A DNA stretch of 64,000 bases from Symsagittifera roscoffensis (Eukaryota > Xenacoelomorpha > Acoela > Convolutidae): positions 35,941,959 through 36,005,958 of the forward strand of contig NC_087069.1 in NCBI RefSeq assembly GCF_963678635.1, given 5' to 3'. Shown piece by piece: positions 41,753 to 53,794 of this stretch; within the stretch, counting starts at the first letter, position 1; every line of letters starts with the position of its first letter. The translations under genes and the position numbers were made by a program. The notes under the pieces were generated by a model. That model had not been told where the DNA came from, did no database searches, and saw only the letters and a program-made list of their open reading frames with translations.

Positions 41753-42431
41753 TAATAAATGAAGTTAAAAGCTTTTAATAAAACAGTAAAACATAATGCT
41801 CACCAAAATGAGATCTAATTGATCAGAAACTCGGTTTTGATCACCATATTTTAATTACCTCATACTTATCCTCAGAGTAAGCTACCTCAGAGTGTTAGTA
41901 AGTATAAAAGATCAAAAAAAAATTGCCTTGAAAAAAAATAACGATAAAAAACATGTGGGCCTTTTTAAAATCCTCCTTAAGTTAGTTAAACTTATTTCAT
42001 TAGCATTTTGGGCGCAGAGCAGTCAACCCTGGCACCATACGCCATCTTAACTTTTTTTCATAAAATATATACCATCACTTACAGCAAATTCAGAAAAGTA
42101 AAGATAAGTTTTCCCCAAAACTAGCAGTCATTTTTGCCAGAGGAAGCAGGAAAGATCCCCGCAAAACTTAGAACCAATCCACGCCAAAAAAGTATTTCTT
42201 GTTAATAGAACCATTCAGAGTTTTAATTTGAGTTAAAACAACCAAATTAGTCAAAATAGATACCTATCTGCGAAGAAGCATTTCAAGTATTTTAAAGAAC
42301 TTAAATTTTTGTTTACTATTTTAATAAATGTTTCCAAAATCTCATAATAGTTATTGTCATAAATGAAGCTCTGAATTGATCTAGCTATCTAGGAAATTAA
42401 ACTACAGAATAACTTAAGAATATAGCGAAGT
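41753..42431. other. Intergenic DNA, nothing recognised
   Basis: A/T-rich sequence between the BEL element and the 3' end of the GTPase gene. No open frames or repeats worth naming. Confidence 0.5.
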
Positions 42432-42862
42432 TCAGTTTTTGTTTTGTAATTTTACTTTTATTGGCGGCAATTTTTGCATACGTTGTTCAAAAATGTGTTT
42501 CCAATTTTTTGCCGGCTTGCCTTGACTAATCACCGGCACATCTTTTGTCGAAGCCGGAATTTGAATAATTTCAAATGGAATGGACACTGGCGCCATCTCT
42601 TTCCAAGAAATCGTTTTCCCGCAACCTGCGGTGTCTCTTGGATTAGTTTGAGCGAAAGGTCCTCCTTTTCCGTATTGGCCGAAGATTGTATTTTTTATAC
42701 TCTTAGTTATGTCCAGTGTCCACTTTTTTGTCCAATTCATTGTAAAAGTAAATGTCGCCATTCGTCCTTTTTTCCTAATTGACCAAGTGTCATTCGAGTT
42801 TTCTTTTGGCCTTGCTCCGCATTCCGTGTCTCCGTCGCATCCTTCCACTTTTGTCCAAACAG
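42432..42862 (-). CDS. P-loop GTPase exon 2
   Basis: Acceptor GTTCTAG, then CT completing an alanine codon, VWTKVEGCDGDTECG and about 125 further residues to a stop at 42432. Confidence 0.78.
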
Positions 42863-45227
42863 CTAGAACAATTCAAAAAAATGTCTCGCATTAGGCGCTA
42901 CGGTTCAAAATCCCTTGAAGCGTAAGGGGTGACTGAAGTCATTCCAAATTGATTTGAGGGAATCAACTTTCTGTAATTAATTCGATACCAGAACCAAATA
43001 CGTCATTTCGTGCTTTTAGTAGCATAGGGGATAAAGTGATAAGCAAAATTAGAAAACTTTAATTTGATTAATCCAATTTTGTAATCAAAACTATGAAATC
43101 TCTATGATAATCATTTTTCCAAAAATCAAAAAATGGATTTTCTAAAATTAATTTTTGAAAAGTGTTGGGTTGTGGTCGTAACCGAAAGCAAGTGACAAAG
43201 TATTTGGTTAACTCAAAGCTACAATCACCAGTAGTTGGATCTAAAATGCATAGGAGAAGACCTGGCTTGTTTTAACGATGTCTTACACAAATTATATAAA
43301 ATTTTAAACACTTTAAAACAATTTCGAAACATTTTAAAATTTGAGTTTTTGTGACATGAGGCATTGATCAAGGCAGACATAAATATTCCGCTCAAACAAA
43401 TTAGGCATTTGAAATTTTTTGAAAAAATTAATCAAACGAAATGGAAAAAAATCCAACGTTCGTATTTCCAGGACTACGTTATGAAAAAAATTCTTTTTGA
43501 AATGTTTAATTGAGAACAAATTTCGTTTTTTGGTTAGAAAAAATGTTTTTGGGGAAAATGTTCTCGCTAGAATTCACAGTGAGAAAAAACAAAGGCCTTA
43601 ATTAATGAATTTTCTAGTGAACGAAGAACAGTGTGAGTGAAAAAATTGAAAACTGAAAGATCGAAACAAAGTTCACAAGTTGTTCAGGCGCTGTTTTAAA
43701 ATTGTTTCATAAATGTTTTCATTTTGCGTATTTTATGACTTTGAATTCTGCCTTTAAATACCGAAATTTATGGCAGTTCGTTATTCTTTGTTGACTTGTA
43801 ACTTCCGATAATTACGGTTAATTTACGCATGAAATGAAATGTTGTCAATCGGCCAGCTACCCTAAACCGATCTACCTCAGAACCGAAACGAGGCAGAAAT
43901 ACAAACTCAAAATTACTTGGAAACATATTTGTCGCCATCAAAAATGCCTATCATACAATTTCTATAATCGGAATAATATGATAAGCTTTTTTTCCAAAAA
44001 GTTTTCAAAACTTGTTGCTATCAAATGTTTCGAAGTCCATGAATATTGACTGCTTTGCCTGCCATTTCTAGGTTCAATCCTAATCTTTGACCTTTTTGAT
44101 AATCAGAAGAAATGTTTATGGAAAAAATTTTTATCTAACAATGTCCATTTTAGGATTATGAAGTCCATACACACTTTTTCCATAGACGTGATGTATTGCA
44201 ATATATGGTACGCATTTTTGGCGTATGGAGGCCAACCCGGGTAGTTAAGCAAGCCATGCGCATACAAACCTGAACAGTGAGGGCATTTGCGGAAATCTTT
44301 ATTAGCGTCTCTGTGATAGCTCATTGCTTCCGTTCTAAGTCCGGCTAACGTGACTAGCAACTGAGTAGTCATGTTTGCGAGGTGTCCCGCTTCAATGGCT
44401 GTCTTGGAAGATAAATGATTGAACTCAAAATGATTTTTTTCAGAAAACCTTTTTTGTGCTTGAATTATTTCGTCGCGCATCCACGCTTGAAACTCAAAAA
44501 TCATATTCATTTCATCTTCACTGTCATAATTCATTGATTTTCGTAGAAGATAAAACTGATCCAGAATACTTGCAAATTTAGAAACTTCTCTTCTAGATTC
44601 TTGCAACACTTTCACATTTTCGTCTGAAATCTGGAATAGCTGTAAAAATGTATCACTCTCTACATGTATTTCATATCGTTTTGCGTTTTCAACCTGCGCC
44701 AATATATTACTACACAATATAGTTCCAGTATCGTTTTTCGACGAAAAAACAACAGGGTAAGTTCCCATTTTATTTTTCATCTTTTCAAGAAATTCTGATT
44801 CTTGCCAATCTACAACGTCCATGTGCGTAATGCAAACACCAATTAGTTCATCCGGGAAGTATTCGGGCAGATATCTGCTGAGATAGGCAGATACTTTTTC
44901 AATTACATTGTCAATTCTCGTATCAGCTTTGAAGACGTTCAGCACTCGAGAAATAGGCTTGAAATTAAAGGCATGAGCAATATGAAGATTGCTTTCAAAG
45001 CGATCGTCTATTGAATTGGCTCCTGGGGTGTCGCTTATTACGAGAGACCCGTCTGAAGATTCGAACGCCTCTGAACTCTTCGTATAACTAGTACTTGCGT
45101 TTGAGCTTCGCTTTTCAGTCCCTGCAAGTTTTTCAACCAGTGTAGATTTTCCACTACCTGCATCGCCAAGCAGAACTATATACGGGCGATCGTCTGTAGC
45201 TTTTTCAAAACTGTTTGTAGCCATCAT
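42432..45227 (-). CDS. P-loop GTPase with C-terminal zinc module, two exons
   Basis: Exon 1 is 45227-44270 and exon 2 is 42862-42432 (minus strand). The GT-AG join in phase 1 gives a 462-residue protein. G1/Walker A GDAGSGKS at 21-28, DTPG (G3) at 66-69, and THMD at 134-137 in the place of the usual NKxD (G4), as in AIG1/GIMAP-like GTPases. Residues about 200-300 are helical and charged. The splice joins CPHCS to AVWTKVEGCDGDTECG, making a CxxC...GCxG...CG zinc-binding module known from the C-terminus of many invertebrate proteins of this type. After it come FGQYGKGGPF and AGCGKTISWKEMAPV. Function unknown; GIMAP relatives act in immunity or at membranes. A CCCGGGTTGACC-family element lies in the intron, starting 28 bases from the exon-1 donor. 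Confidence 0.8.
43050..44241 (-). mobile_element. CCCGGGTTGACC-family element, copy 2 (one end missing)
   Basis: Sits in the GTPase intron. It shares GTCGTAACCGAA, ATCCAACGTTCG...CCAGGACTACGTTATG and the terminal GGAGGCCAACCCGGG with copies 1 and 3. The left end lacks the CCCGGG terminus. Confidence 0.6.
44270..45227 (-). CDS. P-loop GTPase exon 1
   Basis: The start is the first ATG of a MMATNSF beginning. It holds the whole G domain and ends in CPHC-TCA-G before a GTTTGT donor. The open frame goes on to 44103 through the repeat, but that tail (WPPYAKNAYHILQYI) is repeat sequence. Confidence 0.8.
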
Positions 45228-45697
45228 GGAAACATAAATCTACTATTTGCCCAAGTATTATTTAATATTTGGCATTTGTGTCTGACAAACTGGAAATTTC
45301 TATTTGAAACCTGGTATTTAATTTTACCCACAATTTCAAAGCGGATGGCCCTGTGGTTGCGGATACCAACATAAATCAATCTCATAAACAACAAATTGAA
45401 ACAATTTTGCACACAGAGTCTACGCATAATTTAAGATTAGTAAGGTTTTGATCAAACTAACTAGTTTGGTTGTTCCTGTTTTGTATAAAATACCAACATT
45501 CACAAAATAACAGAATTAGATATCGTTTTTACAGTTCACTTTAATCAAGTGCTTTTTCAGATACTGAAGGAAATACATGATTACAAAACCAAAGTATCAA
45601 AATTTTCCAGGATAAATAAAATCAGATGTCTTCAAGCTTTTTCTCAGCAAATTGAGTGAAAAACCCCATGGGCAGGATGTTTCATTGTTGCCATATG

Positions 45698-46012
45698 CAG
45701 GGGCGGATCTAGGATTTTCTCGAGGGGGGGGGGGGGGGGGGGGGGGGATTTTCGACCTTTTTTTTAGGTCGACCAAATTGATTTTTCGAGCTCTCCCAAA
45801 GCACTGTTTTGCCCCTATTTTGGCTAAATTTTCAGCGCCGCAGTCAAATTTTTGAAAAAACAGTCAAAAATGCCGTTTTTGGGCACTTTTTGAAAAATTT
45901 TGACAAAAAAATCGCGTTTTTTTTTGGCGCGCGCTCCCCCTCAAAGTTAGTATATATTGGCGCCAAAGGATGCCTAAAAAATGAATATTTCGAAAAGCTT
46001 TTTAAGGTTTAA
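45698..46012 (+). repeat. hAT-like repeat, best-preserved copy with a long G run
   Basis: Starts CAGGGGCGGATCTAGGATTT, followed at 45724-45747 by an uninterrupted run of 24 G. It shares the ATATATTGGCGCCAAAGG block with 5150. No ORF. Confidence 0.6.
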
Positions 46013-46059
46013 GGAGCAGTAATAACATTAAAAACTTAAAATAAATAAATCAAAATGAA

Positions 46060-46510
46060 ACTTTTTTTTCTAAAATTTGAATTTTTTATGAAAATCATCC
46101 CCCCACACGCCATATAAAGTACAAAAATATAGATTTCGCTCCTTGCAACAAATCAATTAAGGCAAATAAGCTTCTTTCACCAATTTAGAACGATTTTCAA
46201 TACGGATTAACTCTCCGCTTACGCAATAATAGCGCAAAATTTATCGCGCGTTAATTGTCCCAAATTGGCCAAAATGAAAATATTTAAACCTCCGTAACTT
46301 TACGAAAAAGGATCACGAGTCCAATATATTTTCAAATTTGAGCTCAAAAAAACAATACTTTTCGAATGATATAAAAAAAATTCCGTCAAAATTGGCTAGT
46401 TAAAAAGTCGAAAATTGTCTGAAGAAAAAAAAACCCAAACCGAGCATAAATATTCCGTCACTTTCGTATCATAAGTCGGAACAACAAGTGTAAATGCATA
46501 AACTTACAAA
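46060..46510 (-). repeat. Interspersed repeat family R28 (copy 2)
   Basis: Reverse-oriented relative of 28330-28745, with the order CCCACACGCCATAT, CTCCGCTTACGC, GCGCGTTAATTGTCCCAAATTGG, CCTCCGTAACTTTACG, CGTCACTTTCGTATCATAAG. Confidence 0.65.
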
Positions 46511-46573
46511 GGCTGTCGTCCCAGCCTGTTTAGTGCATGTTCTCACCTAGAACGTAAAGGTTAAAATCCCTTA

Positions 46574-47333
46574 GATCCCGGGATGACCAAAAATATTAGT
46601 CATACAATTTCCATATATGGAAAAATGCTAGTCATACACTTTCCATACAATTCCATACGTACAGCAAATTGCATGAAAGGTCTATGATTAGTATTTTTTT
46701 ATATATGGAAATTGTATGACTAGCATTTTTCCATAAACCAAAAATACTGATTTTTTACATTTTAATTTCTCAATATTTTTTGGCTGTGTTCGTAACCGAA
46801 CACAAATGACATGAACCTTGATTACTCAAACGTAGTAACCAACGGTTTGGCCGTCTCGCATTAACAATGCATTGGAAACAGCCTGATGTGTTACGACTGT
46901 CTCAGACAAATAATATAACGAAAGTAATGAACTTTTAAATTTCGGCATTAATTTTCATAAAGGATTATTTCTAAAATTTGAATTTTTAAAATACCAGACA
47001 TTAATCAAGGCATACAAAAACATGTTATACAAAATAAAGAGGAGTTTTAAGCGTTTTTGAAAAAAGTTATGAAGAGAAAAGGAAAAAAATCCAATATTAG
47101 TATATCCAGGACTACGTTATATACACAAAAAAATTAAATTTTGCATGCAATTTTTTTTTTTCAAAAAAATGTTTGTCTGAATACGAAAACAACTATAAAA
47201 TATTTTTGAAATTATTCGATTAAACTCATTTTGCAAAAATGTATGAAATTTGTATGAGTAGCATTTTTCCATAGACTAAGTGTATGAAATTGTATGATTA
47301 GCATTTTCGGTCTATGGAGGTCAACCCGGGATC
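46574..47333. mobile_element. CCCGGGTTGACC-family MITE-like element, copy 3 (both ends)
   Basis: Begins GATCCCGGGATGACC and ends GGTCAACCCGGGATC. Subterminal repeats of TAGTCATACAATTTCCATA occur in both orientations, and the inner sequence is shared with the other two copies. About 760 bases, no coding capacity. Confidence 0.7.
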
Positions 47334-48838
47334 ATATCATTGACGAATCACATATGAGCCAAATATCATCATTCCTAAAAGTAACTGCTTCGTAAACCGG
47401 TTAGTTTTTTATGTTCTGCTCAGTTTTTTTAGTTCAATCTTTAGCACCACCTTGGCCGATCCTGATTGACAAAATTTTGTTGGTCAGAATCCGTGTTTTG
47501 CCACGAAAGGTTACGAAGGTTATATATGGATTGAAGTCGGTACCCATTCATTTCGTCTAAACTTAGTATGTATGAACTAATCAAATGAAATGCAGAAATC
47601 ATCAAATTTATTTGGTTTGAACTACTCATTCTTTTACCAAACTAGAAATTTAGGCTTTTTGTCACCACAAGCGATAGTGATATGGAAAAAACAATATTTC
47701 GCTTTAAAATTGTTTATTTTTTGTATAGTTTGCATTAGATCTCTAAATATAAAGCCACTTTCGCATTAGAACTCTCAATATGAAGCCACTTCGCGATAAT
47801 TTTTCCTGTCAACTCAACCCGGAATGTCTCTATAATTCAGTTAGATAGCGTACACAGACAGTTCAGTTAGTAGACAAAATATTTTTTTCAAACTTGATAA
47901 CATTTGTCACTAAACAAAAACTACTATAAATTTGACCCACCCGTACAACTGTGTTTCCACAAACTAATCTATTAACTCAATTAAAACAATTTTTTTTTGC
48001 AAAAAACAGAGATAACCCACATGGTGCTAATTGAAGGCAACAAAAGACGTTTGTGAGTTTTTTTAAAAATCATACTGTCTATTTCTTTAACTATTGTTAT
48101 ACCACTCTATCATGTTTGAATTTTCAAAGCGTAGATCAATTCTGTCGGCGCCAAAAGATCAAGGTCAAGAAATTCAAATGGTTTTGGACTGTTTTGTATG
48201 GGACTGTTATTAGATTCTTTTTTTGATGTTTCGGACTCTTTTGTATGGGACTGTTTTGTATATGCACCAATTTGAATCATGTCGGTCGGATTTGTTTTCA
48301 AGTTCATATCAAATTCTAGACTATCGGCAAGGTCATTTCTGTTCAAATCTAAAACGCATTTAGCAGTGTGCATGTTAACTCATTTTGGTTCGCAAAATTT
48401 TTTGCAATTAAAGCTTTGATGTTTACCGACGATATGGTTCCGAATCCTTTTCAAGTAACTTTCACTTTGATTCTAACAATTGGTTTTAAAAAGGGGTTAA
48501 ATTGTAGTGGGGTTATCTGATTTCGGGGTTATATGAGGGGGTTAAGAAAAAGGGGGTTACAAAACACGGGGTGATAAGCTTGGGAACCATTGTAAACATA
48601 TGTCTGCTTATTGACTGTATGAAATTGAGATTGTATTTTTGGTCACGGAACTATAGTTCAAAGCCTAAGATTTTACGGCTTTTATCTGTTTGGTATTTAG
48701 TTATTGGATTGGATATAAGTAAGTCGCACACAGCGCCTGGCTTAAGCTAGTATAAATTTGCAGATATTGCAGATAGGAACAAACGTGTTACATTTGCTGT
48801 TAGACTTCATATTTGATCGTTCTGATACTTGGTTCAAA
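47334..48838. other. Intergenic DNA upstream of the first dehydrogenase gene
   Basis: Contains two minus-strand open frames (47441-47629 and 48110-48373, the latter with KESETSKKESNNSPIQNSPK and a locally repeated DNA unit TTTTGTATGGGACTGT) that could be exons of an unrecognised gene but lack support. At 48493-48575 there are six irregularly spaced GGGGTTA motifs. Confidence 0.4.
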
Positions 48839-49031
48839 ATGACTGCTAAGTTTGACTCTGAAATAGTTGTGATTATAACCGGAGCCAGTTCTGGCATTGG
48901 GCAACAGGCGGCCAAAATCTTCACACAGAGAGGCGTGACTAAATTCTGTCTGACTTCAAAATTTGATTTGGTTGAGACCAAAAAACTGTGCTTGTCTGTA
49001 AACGACAAGGTAGAATTCGTAATTGTAAAAG
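48839..49031 (+). CDS. SDR A exon 1
   Basis: ATG in AAAATGACT, ends phase 1 before GTAAAA. Encodes the TGASSGIG cofactor motif. Confidence 0.88.
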
Positions 49032-50720
49032 GTAAAAGTTTTCACAATACTGACTTGGGTGTTTTTTTTGGTAGATAAATTTACGAGACGACCAAATTAC
49101 CTCTACGATTTTTTTCTTTTGTAATACCAGTGAGGTGAATATTATTTTACTAAAGTTTTTATTCTCCAAATGCTAATTTTTGATTTAAAAAACCAAACTA
49201 AAACGTTACTGTTTTTTTCTTTATTTTTCCTAAAATTTCTGATCACAAATTTTGATTTTACTCTAAGTTTATTATCGCCCCTGGACGGTAAATAGTTTTG
49301 AGCCCTAAAATTTATTTACAAAAAAATCTTCAATGTGAAAATTTACATCGTATTTTCAGGAGATATAACCAAACCAGAATTGCGCGAGCAAATCTTCAAC
49401 GAAACTATCCAGAAATTTGAGCGTGTCGACATTCTGGTCAACAATGCAGGCCGGGGGATTGTCGGCAACATATTAGACATGACAATGGAACAGTACCAGG
49501 AAATATTCGATGTCAACGTCACCGCAACTGTCCACTTGTCAAAACTGTGTCTACCTTATATAAGGAAAATTGTTCAATTTCATTCATTTTGGAAACCCAC
49601 ACAAATTTTTTTTCTCAAACTACAACTTACAAAAACAATTATCTGTTTTTTCTAATCACCGGCACTCCATATAACTTTATACAGAGGCGGATGTACCATT
49701 TGTATCATTTGTATGATAACAGCAGAGAATTTTGCAGCGTGAAACTTGGGCGAAATTCGGCTTTGTGTTGGGGCTCGAATTGAAATTATACTTCAAACTT
49801 TTACAAATCCTCTCGCAATTTTTTTTATTTTTAGCTCGTTCAGTATATCAGATACTCAGTTAAAAAAATATTCCAAAAAATGGGAATTCTGAAATGAAAT
49901 TGATGCAGGAAAGTGAAGGGTAACATTGTGACTACCTCTTCGAACGCGGCCCACAAAAACATGCCACAGCTGGGTTTCTACTCCATGTCAAAAGCTGCAC
50001 TGAATATGTTCACCAAAGCACTCGCTCAAGAGGAAGGTTAGACGATAAGCCATACACTCTTTCGCATGGTGGGGGAGGGGTTGTTGATGAGGGTGCAATT
50101 AAAGCTAAGAGTATACTGTGTCTTTCCTTTTACAACCCACAACCTCCCCCCCCCCCCCCCCGCAGCCTTTTCACATAAAGTTAGATAGGAAAGACCCCAA
50201 GACCCCATAATGGCAAATATCCGATACACTGGAGCTGCGTTTTTTGTTTGCGGTGACTTTTGTGATAATACGTCTATATCATTAAAACTCCTTGTCAAAC
50301 TCAGGCCTTGAGATTAAAACTGAAATTAATTACGCCGCCCAATTTTGTGCAAAAAAAAATTCAATCGGCAAATTTGCTTTGTGCAAAACTGCTTCTATCG
50401 GCGACCTTGTATAAGTAGAAAAGAGTTACTTGAATAAAATATAAGTAAATAAATTCTTTTTTTATTTCACTCAAGGTCCAAATGGTGTGAGGGTCAATGC
50501 AGTCAATCCAGGAGCAACTAACACCCCTTTCATTGCAAGTGTCGGCATCACACCAGAAGAGCTGATGCAGAGTGCAAAAACCACTCACCCCATCGGTCGA
50601 ATGGCTGACCCCGAAGAGATAGCCAAAGTGTTGGTTTTTATAGCTTCTGATGATGCCAGTTACATGACTGGCAGCTGTGTGCTTTGTGATGGTGGTTTGA
50701 TGTGCTATAACCCAATTTAA
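48839..50720 (+). CDS. Short-chain dehydrogenase/reductase A, four exons
   Basis: Classical SDR, an NAD(P)-dependent oxidoreductase of unknown substrate. Exons 48839-49031, 49360-49564, 49909-50036 and 50476-50720 give 256 residues. TGASSGIG cofactor motif at 14-21, NNAG at 92-95, catalytic Ser near 144 (TTSSNAA), YSMSK at 157-161 (Tyr157, Lys161), PGATNTPF at the usual place after the active site, and a CDGG end. The length is normal for the family. Introns 1 and 3 are GT-AG. Intron 2 fits frame and homology only with the exon ending ...TATAAG|GAAAAT and an acceptor TGATGCAG, i.e. GA-AG. The tandem paralog at 57313-59456 has the same exon lengths. Confidence 0.9.
49360..49564 (+). CDS. SDR A exon 2
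   Basis: Acceptor TATTTTCAG. Encodes GDITKPELRE and NNAGRGIVG. It ends at TATAAG before a GAAAAT donor. No GT nearby fits frame and homology. Confidence 0.82.
49909..50036 (+). CDS. SDR A exon 3 (active site)
   Basis: Acceptor TGATGCAG, donor GTTAGA. Encodes KGNIVTTSSNAA and LGFYSMSKAALNMF. Confidence 0.86.
50476..50720 (+). CDS. SDR A exon 4
   Basis: Acceptor TCACTCAAG. Encodes GPNGVRVNAVNPGATNTPF to the CDGGLMCYNPI end. Confidence 0.9.
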
Positions 50721-53700
50721 AACACAAATTTGGGTCTAAATTTTTCCGCATAAACAGTCATTTGTAATCGAGAAAAATAGTTTTATAAACTATAAATAGT
50801 TTTTTTCTCTTCCACTTAAACCAATTCTAACTTCTGGTCTTTTCATTTATTCCATCCGAAAAAATACACCTCAACAACTTGAACGGGAACTATTTCGCTT
50901 AAATCTTATTGGCTAGAATTAGCCAACCAATTTTCAGCACCATCTCAAAATGTGTTGTTCACAATTTTAAGTCGCCTTATGAATTAGCCAAAAAAATAAA
51001 TTGTTTGGTAACATTTTCTCTCTTATTTCAAACAAGCTGCAGAGTTTCACTCAGACTAGAAAAAACACAGAAAATATAGCTTCAGGAACAACCGAATACT
51101 TTCGCAAATGCTCAAAATTCGACCTTGTTGGAAATCTGCTAATGAATTAAATGATCGCATTTGTATTAACTCAACCAATCAGTGCGATCAGTGTTTTGTT
51201 GCAATTATATATTAAAGGTTGCAAATTTGCTGGGCGGAATAAGTAGGAAGGCTCCTAATTTCGAACCCACCCATACTTTATGAAAGCTTATCTGACAGAT
51301 TCATTTCATCCAATTCAAGTAACTTTTGAGAAAAGATAGAAATTGTTCTGCCAACACCGAAACTTTAGATAAACAGAAAAAATACATAGATTTACCACTT
51401 TTTCTATAAAAATGGAGTTAAGCAAAATTTGCGTTAGTTTTTTTATCTCGATCAAATTCACGAAATGATTAATGTAGAAAATTAGTTGAAAAAATAGTAA
51501 AGTTTTTTCAACAATTGCGAAAATTTTAAACTTGAACGTTAAATTTACTCTAAAAGATGTGTGAATGTTTTCGTTTCTCAAACTAATTTTCAACGGTAAA
51601 GTAAAACATACGAATCAAAACTTGAATACTTTTTGTCTCTATCTGGTAAAATACTTACGTCTATTTGCGCGACCTAAATACGCATCACGAAAAGCTGCTT
51701 CACTGCATATCATAAAATTTGAGTGGCAATTGTCAGAGATAACATTGATAATAACAAATTGACAAATATTTTTTGCAGAACCTAAGCAACCCAGATTCCA
51801 GGTTATGATTTTCATAGTCGCAACCAGCTCAGTTTGAGATATAAGCTTCTTAAGCCCAATGCGGGACAAAGCCCATAATAAAGTCTGAACAAGCAAAATC
51901 TGAGAATAGTATCGAACAATGTCTGAACGGAGACGCAAAAAACCTTGTTTAATCTTCAGGCAGAAAATTGAAGTTCAAAATATAAAGATGAACTTTGAAA
52001 AACAAATTTGAGAACCTTTTTTGCATTAAAAATGACAATAAATGAAAAAAATTTGAATTCAAATAAGTGGACAACCATCAAAGTGAGCAAAAAACAATTA
52101 ACTTAGACCTAATTTTTGGCAAAATTTGAATTTGTTACCATTTCAGTTCGATTCCAATTAAAAAAAAAAAGATAAAAAAGATAAAAAGGTAAAGCTCAAA
52201 TGCGAACTGTATAAGAACAGAAAAAATCATGCAATTGGATACAGAAAAAACCGTTTCTGAATGATTATATGATCGAGGAAAAAACATTATAATCGATTAT
52301 TGGAACTTAAGTATATTTTTCAGTAGATAACCGATTTTTACTCAATTTTGTCTCTGCGGGGATACCCAAACATGTGCAGAAGTCCTAACGTTTTTCTTGC
52401 TTAATTGAATCATTAGACCTTCCTGCGGTCACCGTGCCTATTATCTAAATCTCTGGACTGTTATTAAAAGATTACTTTACTTATTGTCTTGTTTTAAAAA
52501 CATTTTAAAAGCAGCAAAAAAAAACTGGCAGCAGTAGTCGCCTCAAGTTGTAGCGAAATTGACCAGAGACGGTAGTACTCTATTCTAAATTTAGAGTTTG
52601 TTATAGCCGCGGAGAGGCGACGCGCCTATAGCGCCCACTCTATAGTTTAAACTGGATCGGAATAGTATTTGCTGACCATATTAACTTTCCAGGTTCTTTT
52701 TTAAAAAATGCATTCATTGATCAGCATGAAATGGAAAGTTTATATGAAAGTTGCTACTTAACTAATGTAATTATTCTCGCTTATAGATTTAAAAAAAACA
52801 TCGGACAAAAGGTTCAAACTTGGAATGATTACTCGCTATCAACATAAAGTCATTGATCAATGTTGAATGAAAATTGCTTTGAAGTTGTGTGCTCAAAGAT
52901 ATACAAACGTAACTTTCTGTGAAAATTGGAATTTTCATTCATGGCTATTTTGACATTTTAAATGCATTTTTGAAGTTTCGATTAAACATTTTCAAACGCC
53001 GTGTCAACGGTCAGAAAAATTTCAGAAACTAAAGACGTCTTCCAAACAGAATCTACAAAAAATTGCTCCAATTTAATAATTGCTTCAGCTTTAAAATTTT
53101 TTTTTGATAACTGGCAATGGACTTTTTGGAGGCAAATCAATAAACCGGTTGGCGCAAGAGAGCAAGAAATTTTGTTGATACGGAAAAATTGGTGTGTGGC
53201 ACAAGCCAGACATTTGGCTTAAACAACCGGCTGGTGTATACTAAGCAGCAAGGAGTGGCTACAGTCAGAATCCATTAAAAGGAGCAAAAAATTCTACCAG
53301 ACAAACTTTGCATGCAAAAACTAGTGTTTAGGAAAAAATATATGTTTTAAGGTGGCTTGAAAGTTCACAATTTCATGCTGAGTTTGTTGAAAACTGACAC
53401 TATGATCTTTTTTGTTTGTTCCAAGTTTGGCTCTAACGTTTGTTCATACTGAGTGCTACTCTCCATTGACAAGTTTGCAACACGTTGGTGCGCCCATGGG
53501 TGTTTGTTTTATTTTAAGGCTTATTGAGTTTTATAAAAAAAATGTACGCTGCTGGAGTTCGATTGAATTTAAGTAACATTCAAATGATTTTGCTTTAATT
53601 TCGCAAATAGTTCACGAGGGCCAAAAATTAAATGAGTTTTTTTTGCAAAGATTTAAAATAAAACAAATTCGAAAAAGGTTATTTTTTGCATTTTTGTTCG

Positions 53701-53790
53701 ACAGACATTTTAAAAACCACTGCAATTTGTAAACTACTTCAAATTTTTGTGTCAAGATCAAATTTAACTGAGACATTCAGAAAAGAAATT
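50721..53790. other. Intergenic DNA between the dehydrogenase paralogs, first part
   Basis: A/T-rich. Short open frames without family features. A small GC-rich patch at 52600-52650 (CCGCGGAGAGGCGACGCGCC) stands out, but nothing codes there. Confidence 0.5.
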
Positions 53791-53794
53791 GTGA

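Noticed and set aside
44103-44269. C-terminal extension of the GTPase open frame into the intron
   Set aside because: It reads through a donor site into a CCCGGGTTGACC-family repeat, while splicing to 42862 restores a conserved zinc module in phase.
48493-48575. Telomere-like GGGGTTA repeats
   Set aside because: Six motifs with irregular spacing and A/T-rich interruptions, so not a telomeric array.
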